From Dipteronia dyeriana (Eukaryota > Streptophyta > Magnoliopsida > Sapindales > Sapindaceae), in contig CM065298.1 of assembly GCA_032871835.1 (NCBI GenBank), positions 12,467,096 to 12,531,095 of the forward strand: a DNA stretch of 64,000 nucleotides, read 5' to 3'. A program made the position numbers and the translations under genes. The notes beneath the pieces were generated by a model, which made no database searches, was not told the origin of the DNA, and saw nothing but the letters and a program-made list of their open reading frames with translations. This document shows positions 49,350 to 61,545 of this stretch, piece by piece; position 1 is the stretch's first letter, and each line of letters starts with the position of its first letter.

Positions 49350-49383
49350 TCTTAAATTTTCTTAAATTTTCTTAAATTTTCTC
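49350..49383. repeat. Three to four copies of cttaaatttt
   Basis: Short perfect 10-bp tandem repeat; no function evident. Confidence 0.7.
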
Positions 49384-49479
49384 ATCTTCCAAACACCATA
49401 ACTTTCTCATTTAAACTCTGATTCAAGTTATTCATGTTGGAGATTCTTCGTCTATCAATTCTCTATCGTTTCTAAAGAG

Positions 49480-50203
49480 GTTTGAGGTCATTTGATTTTC
49501 TTGCTCATTCCCTTCAAATAAAAATTGGACTGGACTCGGTGAAGCGTTTAATAATAGCAGTCATGTGTGCTGTCATGAAACTGTTGTCTGATGTCAGAGA
49601 TAAAAACTTAATCCGCTGCCAAATAAATCTTATCCTTGAAATATAAAACATCATCACAAACTTTCCAAGGCCCCATTACTTCCCTTTTCTTAACACTCTG
49701 CACTAAGTTTTAAAGAACAGAATTTGACTAAGTTTCTTCCTTGATGGTGTTTAATTGGGAGACGTAGAGAAAAAGCACAAGCTTCTCCAACACGATCATT
49801 GAGTTCTTCTCTTCAAGACAACGCATCAGCATCCAGATTTTCTTTTCCTTTCTTATACTCAATAGTAAAATCGAAACCCAGAAGCTTGTACAACTACCTT
49901 TGTTGAGTCGTTGTGGTGATTCTTTGACTCCAAATATGTCGGAGGCTTTGATAGTCTGTCCGCATATTGAATTTTCTACCAAGTACGTATGGTCGCCATT
50001 TATATACCGTCACAACTAATGCTAAAATCTCTTTCTCGTAGGTTGACATGAGAATGTGTCTTTCATGAAGTGCTTGGTAGAAAATGCTATTAGCCTTTCT
50101 TGTATTAAGATAGCTCCAATTACGAACCCGGAAGCGTCACACTCGATAATGAAAGCCTTGGTGAAATCTGGTAGTGCCTAGACTGGTGCTTGAGTCATGG
50201 GCT
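49480..50203 (-). pseudogene. Gypsy RNase H and integrase amino end
   Basis: Directly abutting the 5' LTR, the minus strand reads MTQAPV, ALPDFTKAFIIECDASGF, then after a frame change EKEILALVVTVYKWRPYVLG, QSLRHIWSQRITTTTQQR and LLGFDFTIEYKKGKEN, the RNase H of plant Ty3/gypsy elements. At 49650-49480 it continues with YFKDKIYLAAD and STHD...TLHRVQSNFYLKGM, the integrase zinc-binding start. Gag, protease and most of reverse transcriptase have been deleted between LTR and RNase H. Several stops and shifts are present. Confidence 0.78.
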
Positions 50204-50520
50204 AGCTTGTACCGTCTCCTTTCCTTTACCTATCTTAGTTGTTGGAACAACAAGTAGTAGCAAAAACAGAGAAAAATAAGAGAGTTTAATGATAAATGGG
50301 TTAATTAGAGGAAACCCAGCCTCTAAATACGTACTAGTTTCGGTTAAATAATAATCGGATGACTTTTCTTTTATTCATTCTAATTTAAATAGATTTCAAA
50401 ATACAACTTATTTCCTGAAAAGAAGGTAATTACTGCTGCAATCTTTGCTTTAACTACACAACTATTACTGTAATCCCTACAAACCTGTACAAGCCAATAG
50501 AAAACAACTCACACGTAACA
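50199..50520 (-). repeat. Gypsy 5' LTR (shortened)
   Basis: On the minus strand it begins TGTTACGTGTGAG and ends in ...agccca. It shares the body of the LTR at 41.4 kb but lacks about 80 bp. Confidence 0.75.
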
Positions 50521-51159
50521 GAGTAATTGAAATGATAGTAAACAACTAAACATGAAAGTAGTAAAAGCTATACGGAATACGAGACCAAGCATGGACCTCG
50601 ATTAGGTAGTGCATGAGTCCCATTACATTAAGTGTCTTCCGTTTGTAATTATGTTATGCGGTATAAGATTACATAATGTGAGTGGAAGATGTATTCAAGG
50701 GTTTTTTTTAATTATTATTATTATTATATTCTTGCATTAAATTAGACACCTAGTTGGCTAGTTAGTAGCTAGTTTCATTTCAAAATCAAATTGGCTTAAT
50801 ATTGTAAATTTTAAATATATATATATTGTTCAGCTACAAAATTTATTGTAGTTTAAGAAAAGAAAATTCCAAATAAAGATAGTAGATAGATAAACATGAA
50901 CTCATCTAAACTCACCTAAAATACCCAAAGAGAAAAAAAGGAAATATAATTGCTTTTTTTGTAGTTTCAGCCAAAGGTGCAATATACCAAAATGTTAGGG
51001 CATGTCATTGCAATTACTTCATTACAAGTTAATGATCTCAGAGACATAAGATCATCGAATCAACGCAACAACAAGAGAATAATTTTCATTTTCATTTTCA
51101 TTTTCATTTTCTTATTAAAAAAAAACACACACACACACTCGCTCACGAACTCACACAAC
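50521..51159 (+). promoter_or_regulatory. Promoter and 5' UTR region of the membrane-protein gene
   Basis: AT-rich upstream DNA; no TATA box chosen. Just before the ATG are (ttttca)5 at about 51083-51112 and a short (AC)n, probably in the 5' UTR. The open frame extends upstream to 50977, but that part is encoded by these simple repeats and I do not count it as coding. Confidence 0.45.
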
Positions 51160-54100
51160 ATGAACAACACCACCACTTTCCGCCACCCTCACTCTCCCAA
51201 ATCCACCACTCCCACCGCCGCTTCCGCCACCATAATGGACCGCGTCGTCTCCTCCCGCCGCTCCGCTGCCCCCTACACCTCCTCCTCCTCCGACGCCGAG
51301 CCCCTCACCTGCGCATCCCCCATCCGGGTCGCCGAGGCCGCCGCCGTCGACGAGTCCAAGACCAAGCGGCAACACCTCTCTCTTCTGGCCTCCAACTACC
51401 TCTCTCGCATCGCCAACTCTCCCTGTCTCGTCCTCTGCATTGTCACCGCTCTCGTCGTCATCTCGCTCGCCTTCCATTCTCGTAGCCTCGTCTGTGTCTC
51501 TCCGTTCGATCCCGTCTCTCGGATTGGACCCGGGTTGCTCCGCCCCGATGCGCTCGAGTCGGATTTCGGGTATCTTGGAGTTCCCTGGTGTAAGTCTCTC
51601 TTTGCTTGTTAGCTTCAGATCTGGGTTGTTGCTAATTGTCTTTTTTTTTTTTTTTTTTTTGGTTTGTGGGTGCTTGGATTTTGTGTTTTTTGTTTGATCA
51701 ATTTTTTCAATATTGGATTATAAATGTTTTATCTTTAATGGGTCGTCAAAATGGGTTAATTGCTTGTAAAGCTTGTAAATTTGCAATCCATCCACTAGGG
51801 TTGGCATTGGTAACATATCGATAATCGAAGCTTTTAGGTGGTATGGACAGTTGGGATCTTATAAGTAAGCGTCTTGTTTATATTCATGATCATTTGTGCT
51901 TATGGATTCTAAATCTGCATTGTTGCTGTTAGTGATTTAGAATTTACACAGGTAGTAAATTGGTGATTTAAAAGGCCTTCATGTTTTGCTTTTCAATTAT
52001 TATTTTTAATTAGTCTCCTGTTGTTTTCATATTTTTTCTTGTGATGCACTCGCTTGCTTGCGCGTATAATTATTATTTCCTAATATAATTTTTTCATGCT
52101 GAAGATTAGTTTTTGAATGCTTCTCTTAAGTTGAATGATGGGGTTTATAGAAAGAGAGATCCATGGACATATAGATGTTGATCCTGTTTGTTGATTTGGT
52201 TAATATTTAAGTTATATTTTAAAGTTTTAGCCAATAAATTAATTTGGTTCAAGGGATGATGTTCAAATTTTCATTCCTTACACGCGAGTTTAGATGTTTT
52301 TTGTTCCATTGCTACATGATCTTCTAAACTAATTATGGATACTCAGTTTATCTGTTTTCTTTAAGGATCTTTCACCATTTTGATTATGCAGTTGTGTTTA
52401 TTTATAGTGGGGAATTTACCTTTTCATCTATATCTTCTTGTTTGTTGCCCAAGTTGAAAGTATAGAATGTGATGATTTTGAATATAACCTCAATCAATGA
52501 CAGTATAATTTGATCGAATGAAATTTAGTTGAAAGACTTCAGTTTTAGTTCATTATTCTTAGCTGCTTATGGTTTACGATCCTTGTCAAAAGGCAGATCG
52601 AAACATGGAAAAACGGTGGACTGGACATCCAAGGATTTACTCAAGGCTTTGGAAGAGTTTGTTCCAATGTATGAGACTCGTCCAATTAAAAACAATATGT
52701 ACGGCATGGGGTTTGATCACAGCTTTGGGCTTTGGTTCATTACTCGGTGGCTGAAGCCAGATCTGATGATTGAGAGTGGTGCTTTTAAGGGGCACTCAAC
52801 TTGGGTTTTGCGGCAAGCAATGCCAGATATAGGAATTATTTCACTTTCACCCCGGCATCCTAGGAAGTACCTACAGAAGGGCCCTGCTTATGTTGATGCA
52901 AACTGCACATACTATGCTGGAAAAGAGTTTGTGGATTTTGGTAGTGTTGATTGGGCAAGTGTGATGAAGAAACATGGAATTACCGATCTCAGCCGAGTCC
53001 TAATATTTTTTGACGACCATCAGAATGAATTAAAAAGGTACTAACTGTCTCACAGACTTTGATTATAAGAAACCTCTGCAATTCCTGCATTTTATATAGC
53101 ACAGGCTTGAATTTTGCTCAATGCTGATTTGTCTTAAATTCATGTTTTCATGGAAGACTAAAGCAGGCATTGAAAGCTGGATTTCGGCATCTTGTTTTTG
53201 AGGATAACTATGATACTGGAACTGGAGATCATTATTCTTTGAGGCAGATATGTGATCAATTTTATATAAGAGGTGCACACCTTTCTCCATCTTGTTTTTT
53301 TTCTCTATTTTTTCTCAACTTTTGCAGGAATGTCTCAACTCTCAAGAATTTATTTGTATTAGAAAATGCAATTTACTGTTACTAAAAACATGACTACGAC
53401 AAAATTTAAACTCTAAAAGAAAAGTGTTATGGAAAATGGCAAATGGGCAATCATTTACAGTATCGAAGTATTGCCAATAGGCACAGAACAGATAGATATA
53501 CTAATATGTCTCAACTTAATCTGCAGTAATGTCTCAACTCTCAAGAATTTATTTGTATTAGAAAATGCAATTTACTTGTACTAAAAAGTAAAAATATAAC
53601 CATGACAAAATTTAAACTCTAAAAGAAGAGTGTTATGGAAAATGTCAATCGTTTACAGTAGTATAGAAGTATTGCCAGTAGGCACAGAACAGATAGATAT
53701 ACTGATATGTCTCAACTTAATCTGCTGAGGGCAACATTTTTGAGCTTGAGACACGTGGGCTATCATATTCCTTCATTTGGGCTACTTCTACCGTTACTTC
53801 ATAATCCTTTAGTCTTAGCCGTAAAGGCTCACGTTTTCTTTCTTCTTTACCTTGTTTGAAGAGCCTTCAGTGAGACTGTATGTATGCCTCCATATGGTTC
53901 ATACTAACTTTCTAATCGGAGTTTCCATTTCATGTTTCCCCATAGTTGTAAACTAGTACTTGCCCATATTCACTTTCTTAGCTTTAGGCATGTTATCTTA
54001 TTTTATTTTGTTTTTTTCCCAATGATTGATCTCATGCTAGTTACAAATATATCATAAGGATAATTATTTCCCATAATTTTACACCTGTATGGAACTATGC

Positions 54101-54631
54101 TAGCATTGTTTTTTTCTTTTTCTTGTTCATTTTTTGTAGAAAGAAATTAGATGAAATGAAGGTTACGCTCAAGTAATTAATTAATTTTCCTTTTTGCCTT
54201 TTGATTCAGGAGGTGGTCATAGCTGCTTTAGTGATAGTGATGAAGCAAGGATTCGAGCAAGAAGAAAGAAATTCTGGGAGAAGGCAGTGGTTGTACAAGA
54301 GCTATGTGGGCCGGGTGAAACTTGGTGGGGTGTTAGAGGAGAAATGCGAGATAATTTTAACCACAGTAATACGCCAATCTCCTATGCGGAACATTTTCAA
54401 AACAGCTGGTTTGTGGAATCAATTCTAGATGTTTATTGGGAGATCCCTCCAGTGGCTGGTCCTTCGCTCACTCATCAAACAAGATATGATCCTGCTCGTG
54501 CACCTAGTCCTATCGTGGAAGATGGCCGTTATGGCTTGTTCCAGCGGCTTGGTTTAGGTAGGCTTGAGACCTCTGTATTTAACGGATATACCCAGATGGT
54601 ATATCTGCAAATTTCTGAACAAGAATCATAA
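51160..54631 (+). CDS. Predicted type II membrane protein with methyltransferase-like motif, function unknown
   Basis: Four exons, 51160-51589, 52593-53037, 53157-53272 and 54210-54631, join with GT-AG introns in phase to give 470 residues. I chose the ATG at 51160, where coding composition begins (MNNTTTFRHPHSP). Residues 1-85 are Ser/Ala-rich and basic; ~88-105 form one membrane segment (CLVLCIVTALVVISLAF), so a Golgi-type single-pass protein with a lumenal domain is likely. Residues ~201-213 (LMIESGAFKGHST) look like the cofactor loop of CmcI-like/Rossmann methyltransferases; VLIFFDDHQNEL and HLVFEDNYDTGTGDHYS follow the same fold pattern. The carboxy end is well conserved in style (EHFQNSWFVESILDVYWEIP). 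I recognise it only as a conserved plant protein and do not know its substrate. Exon 1 is much GC-richer than the others. Confidence 0.88.
53322..53727 (+). repeat. Tandem duplication of ~200 bp in intron 3
   Basis: tgcaggaatgtctcaactct at 53322 and tgcagtaatgtctcaactct at 53522 start two closely matching copies. Each contains ggcacagaacagatagatat and ends near aacttaatctgc. Confidence 0.9.
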
Positions 54632-54943
54632 AACCAGGAAGAATAGATAAGGATGCACTTTTTTTTTAGCTTTCTACAAATTTGGCAATTGAGATGTGTT
54701 AATATAGTGTATTTGCTCAATAGTTTTTCCAGAATGATGTCAAGAATTTTTGTTTTATTTGTTGTTCATTCAATCTACAATCATCCTCTGATAGTTTTTT
54801 TTTTCTTTGAACATGTCTAACCGGTGCCATCCACATATGCATATCATTTTTCTTGTTTTATATTATAATGTTGTTGCTTCTTTTTTGTCCTCGTCACGAT
54901 CTTGTAAAATTGGACGGCCAACCTTAGTGTACTGGAAAATTAA

Positions 54944-55325
54944 GGCTCCGTTTGGGAGAGCTTTTTTAAATAGATTTTTTAGGAATAAATCTTTTAAAGT
55001 AGACATTTTACAAGTTGAGCTTTTAATAAGAAGATGTTGGATGTTTGGTCGTCGATTAGAAAAAGCTTTTTAAAATGGTAAGATTATCAAAATATTTAAA
55101 AACTATTTTAAATGATAAGGTTATATTAGACTTTTTATTGTTATTAAAAAAGTTTAAAAAGATCTACTTGGAAAAACCTAAAATTTGAGTTTTTCCAAGT
55201 AGATTTTTTTAATCATCTAAAAGCTCTACTGAGTGACAACCAAACGACACAATTTTTTTTTGAAAAGAGTTTTTCTAATTAAAAAAGTTCTTTTAGCCCG
55301 TAGACAAGTTCTTCCAAACGGACAT
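54944..55325. mobile_element. PIF/Harbinger-like (Tourist) MITE
   Basis: Inverted ends ggctccgtttggga and ...ttccaaacggacat, flanked by TAA at 54941-54943 and 55326-55328, which is the 3-bp target of this superfamily. 382 bp, no ORF of meaning; it lies just 3' of the membrane-protein gene. Confidence 0.75.
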
Positions 55326-55374
55326 TAAGTCTATTGTCTCTTTTAGTGTTTTTCTCTTGAGGTGTTTGTGGTGG

Positions 55375-55838
55375 TAGACATGATCACGGTTCGGTTCGAA
55401 CCGTGAAACAGAATCGTAACCGTGTGAAATGAACCGGAACCGTAGGAGTTAAGGTTCTGTTTCGGTTCGTCCAAAAAAAAAATGAAACTGCCGGTTCGGT
55501 TCCGGTTCTGAACCGGCGGTTCCAGACTTCTTTTGTTTTTTTTTCTTTTAAAATGTCCATCTTCTGGACTTTCTTTCTCTCTCTCTTTTCTTCTCTCTCT
55601 CTTTTTTTAAAATCTTAGATATCTCACTCTCTTCTTTCCTTTCACAATCTCTCATTCCTGATCTATCTCTTTCTTTTTTCTTCTTGATTCTTTCCTCTTT
55701 CTTCTCGGAGACGATTTCTTTCTTCTCTCGCTGTCGCAGATGATTTCTTGCCCCGTCGCCGACAAACTCTTCTTTGATCGTTCTCTCGTCGGCGACCTCT
55801 TCTTCAATCGTTTTGTCACCGGCAATCTTCCCTTAAAA

Positions 55839-55890
<52 letters not shown>

Positions 55891-56146
55891 TGAGTCCCTC
55901 ATATCTTTTCTTCGATCCTTGGTGACTGGCGAGTGGTGGTGTACTAGTGAATGATTTAGATTTTAGGTTTTGATTTGTGTAATGAAACAAGTAAAAGAGA
56001 TTTTAGGGTTTGATTTTTTATTTTGGTTTGATCTATGTGAATATGCAATAATATGTGTGATCAGTGATGAAGTTATAAACACATGGAGGAGTTTTTTTTT
56101 TTTTTAAGAAACCGAACCGTCGGAACCATAACCGTGGTTATGTCTA
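55375..56146. mobile_element. hAT-type MITE
   Basis: Inverted ends tagacatgatcacggtt / aaccgtggttatgtcta with flanking 8-mers tgtggtgg and agcggtgg (six of eight match). The subterminal region is rich in ggttcggttcg and gaaccgg. Confidence 0.65.
55842..55888. repeat. (CT)n microsatellite
   Basis: About 23 CT units inside the hAT-type MITE. Confidence 0.9.
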
Positions 56147-56803
56147 AGCGGTGGTTGCACATTGTGGATTCAAGATTGGAGAGAGATGGCTTATATGAGG
56201 CTCGGTGAACGTTGAGGGCTCAGTGATGCGGCTTTAACATTGATGGTGGAGGGCATGGTGATGGTAGTGACTTCAATAATAATCTGTCAAGTTTCTCAAC
56301 AATGTCATTATGTCAATGTAGTCAATTTCCGGAAATATTTTATTATTATTATATATACCATTTGTGGTGAATGACCTTACTATAATGTTACGATACATTG
56401 GGCGGTGGTCAGAAATACAGAATTAAAGACGGTAAACACAGGGATTTGTGTCTATAGCGGTATAGCTGTCCAATCTCTATTGCATATTTGCATTGAAAAA
56501 AGATTAACAATTCTCACAGAGGCAATCAACAAGCAATCCATTTATACATTTAACTTGAATACACAACGAAAAATATAAAGGAGGTACAAAAACATAGGCT
56601 AAACAAACATAAACTACTTGAGCCATCTTCTGTCTTGTTGAACTTTTTTTTTCCAAAATTCACTAAATACAGCAAACTTATGACATTTCAAAAATATTAT
56701 AACGGTTCTTGAGAGCGAAAAACTCGACTCAACATGTTTTTTTACGACGTTTTGAATCCTAAAGACATACTAATTTTTTCCAGTTTTCGGTAGATGCTTC
56801 GTG
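56147..56803. other. 3' flank of the Aux/IAA gene
   Basis: Contains the presumed 3' UTR on the minus strand below 56804. No other gene or repeat recognised. Confidence 0.5.
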
Positions 56804-59149
56804 CTAAGTTCGGTTCTTGCATTTCTCCATAGCCCTTGGAGCTGCAACCAAGCATATACATAATGAGTCAATTGCTAACTCTACAAAAATATACAAATCT
56901 CATGTACAGAAAATTAATTGGGATTCAAAAAATTGTTAAAGGGATCTCGAAATTTACCCTCAAAGATGGGAAGTCATGTTGGAACAATAAAGACAAGGGA
57001 GAGGTTCGAAAAAACCGAAGAGCCTCCCTAGTAAGTAGGCTTCTGGCTAATGGAAAAGGCTGGCGGAGTTTTTATTTATTTATTTATTTATTTATTTAGT
57101 TACGAAACCATAGGGTTATCTACTTATCTTTGTTAGACCACAAAAGGGTTTTTCGCCAAAATCTCTCTAAAGAAAAAGAAAAAAAATGATACATACCTAG
57201 TCCAATTGCCTCTGAACCTTTCATGATCCTGAGTCTTCTGCATGATCCAGCGAACATACTGTAACAATAACATACAATAACAGATTAGAATGGAATACTC
57301 TTATCTAACAACAAAGCACAAGAAATTAAAATTTGATAATCTACTAGAGGACATCAGATCGGATGATTTAGACCAAGTTGAGTATAGATTATAACATTTT
57401 TCAATGCGTGATTATGTGTTAGATTCCACCAAGTGATTCTCAACTTTCATGTGCAACAAATTATATCCGAAACCAGGTTGCAAGGAAAAAAAAAACTTTT
57501 GAGGATTATTAGAGGACTTGGAAATAATACATGGAAGTGCCTTAAATGGTGGGAAGTACTTACCCCCAAGGGACATCCCCAACAAGCATCCAATCGTTAT
57601 CTTTATCTTCGTACGTAAGCACGTATTCAGAACTATGGAGAAGATCCTTCAGACGACTCTCACTCAGGCCATCTCGCCCTGGAAGTCCATTAGAATCACA
57701 CTGCCCTGAATTCACAAACATTCACAAACACAAATCAGCACCCATTTGAGATACTTCGATAAATCACAAGAGTTGTTAGAGCTCTTCAAACAATGCAAGT
57801 TCTATTCACTAGATACATCGGTTCGTTAACTTTTATAAATCCCCAATCACACACATGTATACGTATAAGCAATAGAGGGAGCGTACCAATGGTAAAACAG
57901 CTGAACATCTTCTCAAGAGAAGATGAGAGTTCCATATAGTTGCTGCAGGTCTTCAGATCAAGCTTCCTGAGATATGGAGCACCATCCATGCTCACTTTTA
58001 CATAGAGACACCCGGATCCTGACTTGCCTTCAGCACCATCATCATCGTTGTTCTTTGCCAAATTGGAGGCCATAGTGTTCTTCCGGAAGGATCGAATTGG
58101 AGGCCATCCCACCACCTGTGCCCTGATTCAGGAAATTTTTTGCTCAACAATGCATCCCAACAAACCATACCCATGTACGAAAATATTTTTCCATAAAGAT
58201 CAAAACTATATAATGATACAAGAATGTGAAAAAACAAAAACAAGCTGAGGAACAACAAATTCTAGTGTGGAAAGGGGACACAAGTATATATTTAAAGAGA
58301 TTAAATATCAAATACTAAGTGAATTTATTTGAAGTAGTCACAAAAAACAGGAGATTTTTCAGAGAATAAGATCAATTATGCATAGAGTTAAAATTACCAT
58401 TAAAAAGAGGTAAAACTTAATTTAACTGAGATATTAGAATTAAATTTTTCTATGAACCACAACAATACATAACACAATTCATAAGTTAGACTTAAAAGAT
58501 GTTCAAAAGAACAAAAAAAAAAAACTCAAGAATGGAAATTTTTGGAAGATTGGGCTTACTTTGCAGCAGGAGCACTATTTGGTTCATTTGAAGCAGGAAG
58601 TTGATTCTTTTTCTTCTCTTGAGCTGCTTTTGGAGACTGAGGCAAAACACTGGTTTCTTTTATGATCTTGTTTTTCTCATCCAAACCACCACCTCTAGGA
58701 GAGTACAAGACAGCTCCTTTACACAAATCAGCTTCAGATTTGCCATTCATAGACAAACCCCAGTTTCCAGAGGATCCATCAATGGCATCTGAGAAACCCC
58801 TTTTAGCACCAGAGACTATGTTCTTCAATGGGCTGAGAGAATACCCTTTAGAGCTGCTGTTTTCAATGTCTTTGCCAAAAAGAGGGACAGAGACCCCATT
58901 ATTTGTTGGTTTTCTCTCTGGAGACTTGGAACCAGGCAAGCCAAGCCTAAGCTCAGTCTCCTTGAAGTCTAGAAGAGCTTTGTTGCCGTTGTTGCTGTTG
59001 TTGTTATTGTTGTTGCTGCTGCTGTTCTGTTCAGTGGAAAGAGTGGAAGATGAAGAAGAAGTAGAAGAAAGCTTCTCAGAGGCTATTTCCATGGAAGAAG
59101 CCTCTGCTAAGCCTAAGCCTATGTAATCATGCTCTAATGGTGCAGACAT
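56804..59149 (-). CDS. IAA27: Aux/IAA auxin-response repressor, IAA27 type
   Basis: Five coding exons, 58560-59149, 57887-58122, 57564-57705, 57197-57258 and 56804-56841, join in phase with GT-AG introns to give 355 residues ending KNRT. I chose the ATG at 59149 ([14 protein letters not shown]) over the one at 59176 because family members start this way. Domain I is [10 protein letters not shown] (~65-74, TOPLESS-binding EAR type), a KR nuclear signal lies in [10 protein letters not shown] (~114-123), the degron is QVVGWPPIR (~199-207), and the PB1 domain runs from ~236 to ~334, with Lys 239 in YVKVSMDG and the acidic YEDKDNDW. It represses ARF-driven transcription in the nucleus until TIR1/AFB and auxin trigger its breakdown. 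An Asn/Ser-rich linker lies at 29-57. IAA8/IAA9 are close alternatives. Confidence 0.95.
57073..57099. repeat. (TTTA)n microsatellite
   Basis: About six to seven units in Aux/IAA intron 4. Confidence 0.85.
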
Positions 59150-59249
59150 CAAAAAAGTTGTCACAAATGGAAGCAAAGTTTCAGTATTTATTCAAAGAGA
59201 AAGATGTGGAAGTGCTTTTGAAGATGAAGGAAGAGAAATGTTGAGACTT

Positions 59250-59255
59250 GAGACA
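59250..59255 (-). promoter_or_regulatory. TGTCTC auxin-response-like element
   Basis: On the minus strand TGTCTC lies about 100 bases before the Aux/IAA ATG. Aux/IAA genes are commonly ARF targets through such sites, so feedback regulation is plausible. A single hexamer can occur by chance. Confidence 0.4.
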
Positions 59256-60969
59256 ATGAAGCAATGTAAAAGAGGTTGGTGTTTTTGTTAATGGAGAAAA
59301 GAAGCTTCTTGCTTTCTTTGGCCTTTCTGTAGCTAGCTACCCTTTGCTATTTGTTTATCACTCCTTTTATTCTCAACAAATAAATAAAAAATAAAAAATA
59401 AATTATTTTTTATTTTTTTATTATCAGGAGATATGATTACCTTGTTGAAATTAAGAATGTGAAACATTTATCAAATTTTATTGATTTATTGATTTGTCTT
59501 ACACTTTTACTCCTCTTTTTTTAATATTACACTTTTACTCCTACTAAATCTTACACTGTTTCATTAAAAATATATATATTAATTAAAAAAATTATATAAA
59601 AACTTTGGTCTTCTATTTTTAAAATTAGGATGAAATCTGAGAACTATTAATTATATAACAGTAAATACATTATCTAAACACTAATAATCAAGAAATTTAA
59701 ATAAATAAAATCAATTTACAGTGAAGAAAGAAAGAACAGTTGTACTTTATAGTTTTAATAAGTTTTGAAAAATCATAGTGCAATTTGCATATAGTATCAT
59801 AAAAAAAAAATTAAAAAAAATGGCTTTTAGTTTTTAGAGTTTTTAATTCTAAAAACTATTTTAAAAATTTTGTAACCAAAGATTTTAAAATTATAAAGTA
59901 TATCCAGATAATAAGTCAAAACCCAAATATAATTAAAATCAGTTAAAAAGTGATAAAAAAAAAAAAAACAGTTTCTAAATTTTGTTTTATATAAATTATG
60001 GATTCTAGATTTCGACATGTAACATGTATGGGATTGAAATCCAACTATTTGAAAAATGAACCAGAAAAAATTTTAATTAAGAAAAAAAAAACAGTCATAG
60101 TATATTGAAATCTGTCCAAATCAATTAAACATAGACAGATATATATCTTCTCACATACAATTATATAAATATTGTATAATAAAAAAATACAAAATATCAA
60201 CTATATATGTATATATAATATTTCAATTTGAATGTATAGTCTTTTTTTTTATGACAGCTAATATATATTAAAAATAATTAAACATAATACATAAGAATAA
60301 TTTTTGGTCTGTTAAATTATATACAAAAAAAAAAAAAATTTGCAAAGATGCTTTGTTGTTGTTGTACGTACCACCTTTCCTAAATCAGAAGTCCACCGAC
60401 ACCTCACTGAGAATTCCCGGCAACCTTTTACACACTGTTTCTGCCTCTCTATTACTTTATTTTATTCTACTTGTATTGTATGTTGTATCTTTTAATTTCT
60501 TGCTAACCTACACCGAACCCGGCCCGGTGCATTTTAGCAAGAATTTTTTTATAAAGTTGCAGTGAAAACAACTTGTAAGAAATGATTTGAACATAAAAAC
60601 AAATTTTGTCTTTTTGTTTTATAAAAAAAAAATTAACTTCTATTTTAAGATCTAAAACCTAGTTAGAATTATATATCAATACGGAACTACGATCGTTTAT
60701 GTTTGATTTTTCAGTCGAACTTAATCCGTTTAGTTTCCATTATTGAAAACCGAATGTATATTTGCTAAGTATTTTTTTTTTTTTGGAAGATATTCCTAAT
60801 ATTTGGTAAATGTTCTATATTGCTATAAAGTTTTTTTTTAAAAAAAATTATTATTATTATTATTATTTATTCATTTATTTATTTAAAAGGTTCCATATAG
60901 ACAAACTATTTTCAAAGATTAAACAAAAAAAAAAGTTATTTAGATCTTTTAAAAAAAATCATTTACGCT
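59256..60969. other. Upstream region of the Aux/IAA gene
   Basis: Very AT-rich, many homopolymers. Presumed promoter of the minus-strand gene; a TATA-type box was not singled out. The ORF at 60353-60565 has no family features. Confidence 0.45.
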
Positions 60970-61150
60970 TTTTATAAATTAAAGGTTAATTATTCAAATA
61001 CTAAAATTCTTAAATTTTATTGATAGGTAGATTTCATTAAATTTATTAACTATAAAAAAAACTCAGATTAAAATTTATAAAAATCGATATGGTTTCATCA
61101 CGGATTTTTTCAAAATTAAAATGGATCCCTAACGAGAGAATCACTTAAAA
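60970..61150. repeat. MITE right-end fragment, same family as 21.5-22.9 kb
   Basis: Matches the right end of MITE copy B: ...aaaatcgatatggtttcatc, then aaaattaaaatggatccct and agagaatcactt, compared with atcgatatattttcatc, aaattaaaataaatgatccct and ggagactcatt. The left part is not recognisable. Confidence 0.6.
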
Positions 61151-61433
61151 TATAATATATTTTATATATGTCTAATATTTTTGGGCAATTTTTATTTTTT
61201 TAATATGTATACTAATTATTTTTTAACTGTAACGTTGCAGTGAATTGTCGGTGTGAATCTTTTCTTACCACGCCTGTATCTAACCGCAATAATTGTGTAA
61301 TCCCAACACACTCGATCGCGTGCGACATCTAATGGTCTACAACGACCGCAACAACCGACCGCCCAGATTTTTCCACGTCACATGCTTGTACTGGTAGTTA
61401 GGGGACATAACGGCGTTTTGTTTTTGGTTGGCG

Positions 61434-61545
61434 TTGACGGAATAAAAACGGACATTCAAATTACGATAATAATTGGGTCATTGACCCGTTGACCCACCGT
61501 GATGAACCCGATAACTTGACCGTTTACTCCACTTTCTTTTGACTT
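61434..61545 (+). promoter_or_regulatory. Cluster of W-box (TTGAC) motifs
   Basis: TTGACG at ~61433, TTGACC at 61481, 61489 and 61516, and TTGACT at 61539 lie within about 110 bp, in an island clearly less AT-rich than its surroundings (61240-61560), which also has a cacgtca core near 61373. W-boxes bind WRKY factors. No adjacent gene was found in the window. Confidence 0.4.

Larger units (their letters stand above)
41394..50520 (-). mobile_element. Ty3/gypsy chromovirus remnant, split by nested insertions
   Basis: Two related LTRs in the same orientation at 41394-41793 and 50199-50520 frame minus-strand pol scraps: RNase H and integrase start next to the 5' LTR, chromodomain and polypurine tract next to the 3' LTR. 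The middle is replaced or split by other DNA, including the hAT element at 44.47-49.04 kb. Flanking five-mers (cggta / gagta) match only partly, so the outer limits are probable, not proven. Confidence 0.75.

Noticed and set aside
49728..49982. 84-codon minus-strand ORF near the gypsy LTR
   Set aside because: Out-of-frame reading of gypsy RNase H, which is recognisable in the other frames.
51151..51477. Antisense Gly-rich ORF opposite exon 1
   Set aside because: Shadow of the GC-rich first exon of the membrane-protein gene; the sense strand has introns, phase and conserved motifs.
57433..57749. Plus-strand ORFs over Aux/IAA exon 3
   Set aside because: They overlap a well-defined minus-strand exon with correct splice sites.
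58601..59126. Plus-strand ORFs over Aux/IAA exon 1
   Set aside because: Shadows of the real exon; poly-Leu comes from the antisense of the Asn/Ser-rich linker.
60353..60565. 70-codon ORF with a hydrophobic middle
   Set aside because: No family resemblance, no upstream signals and no splice context; length expected by chance.
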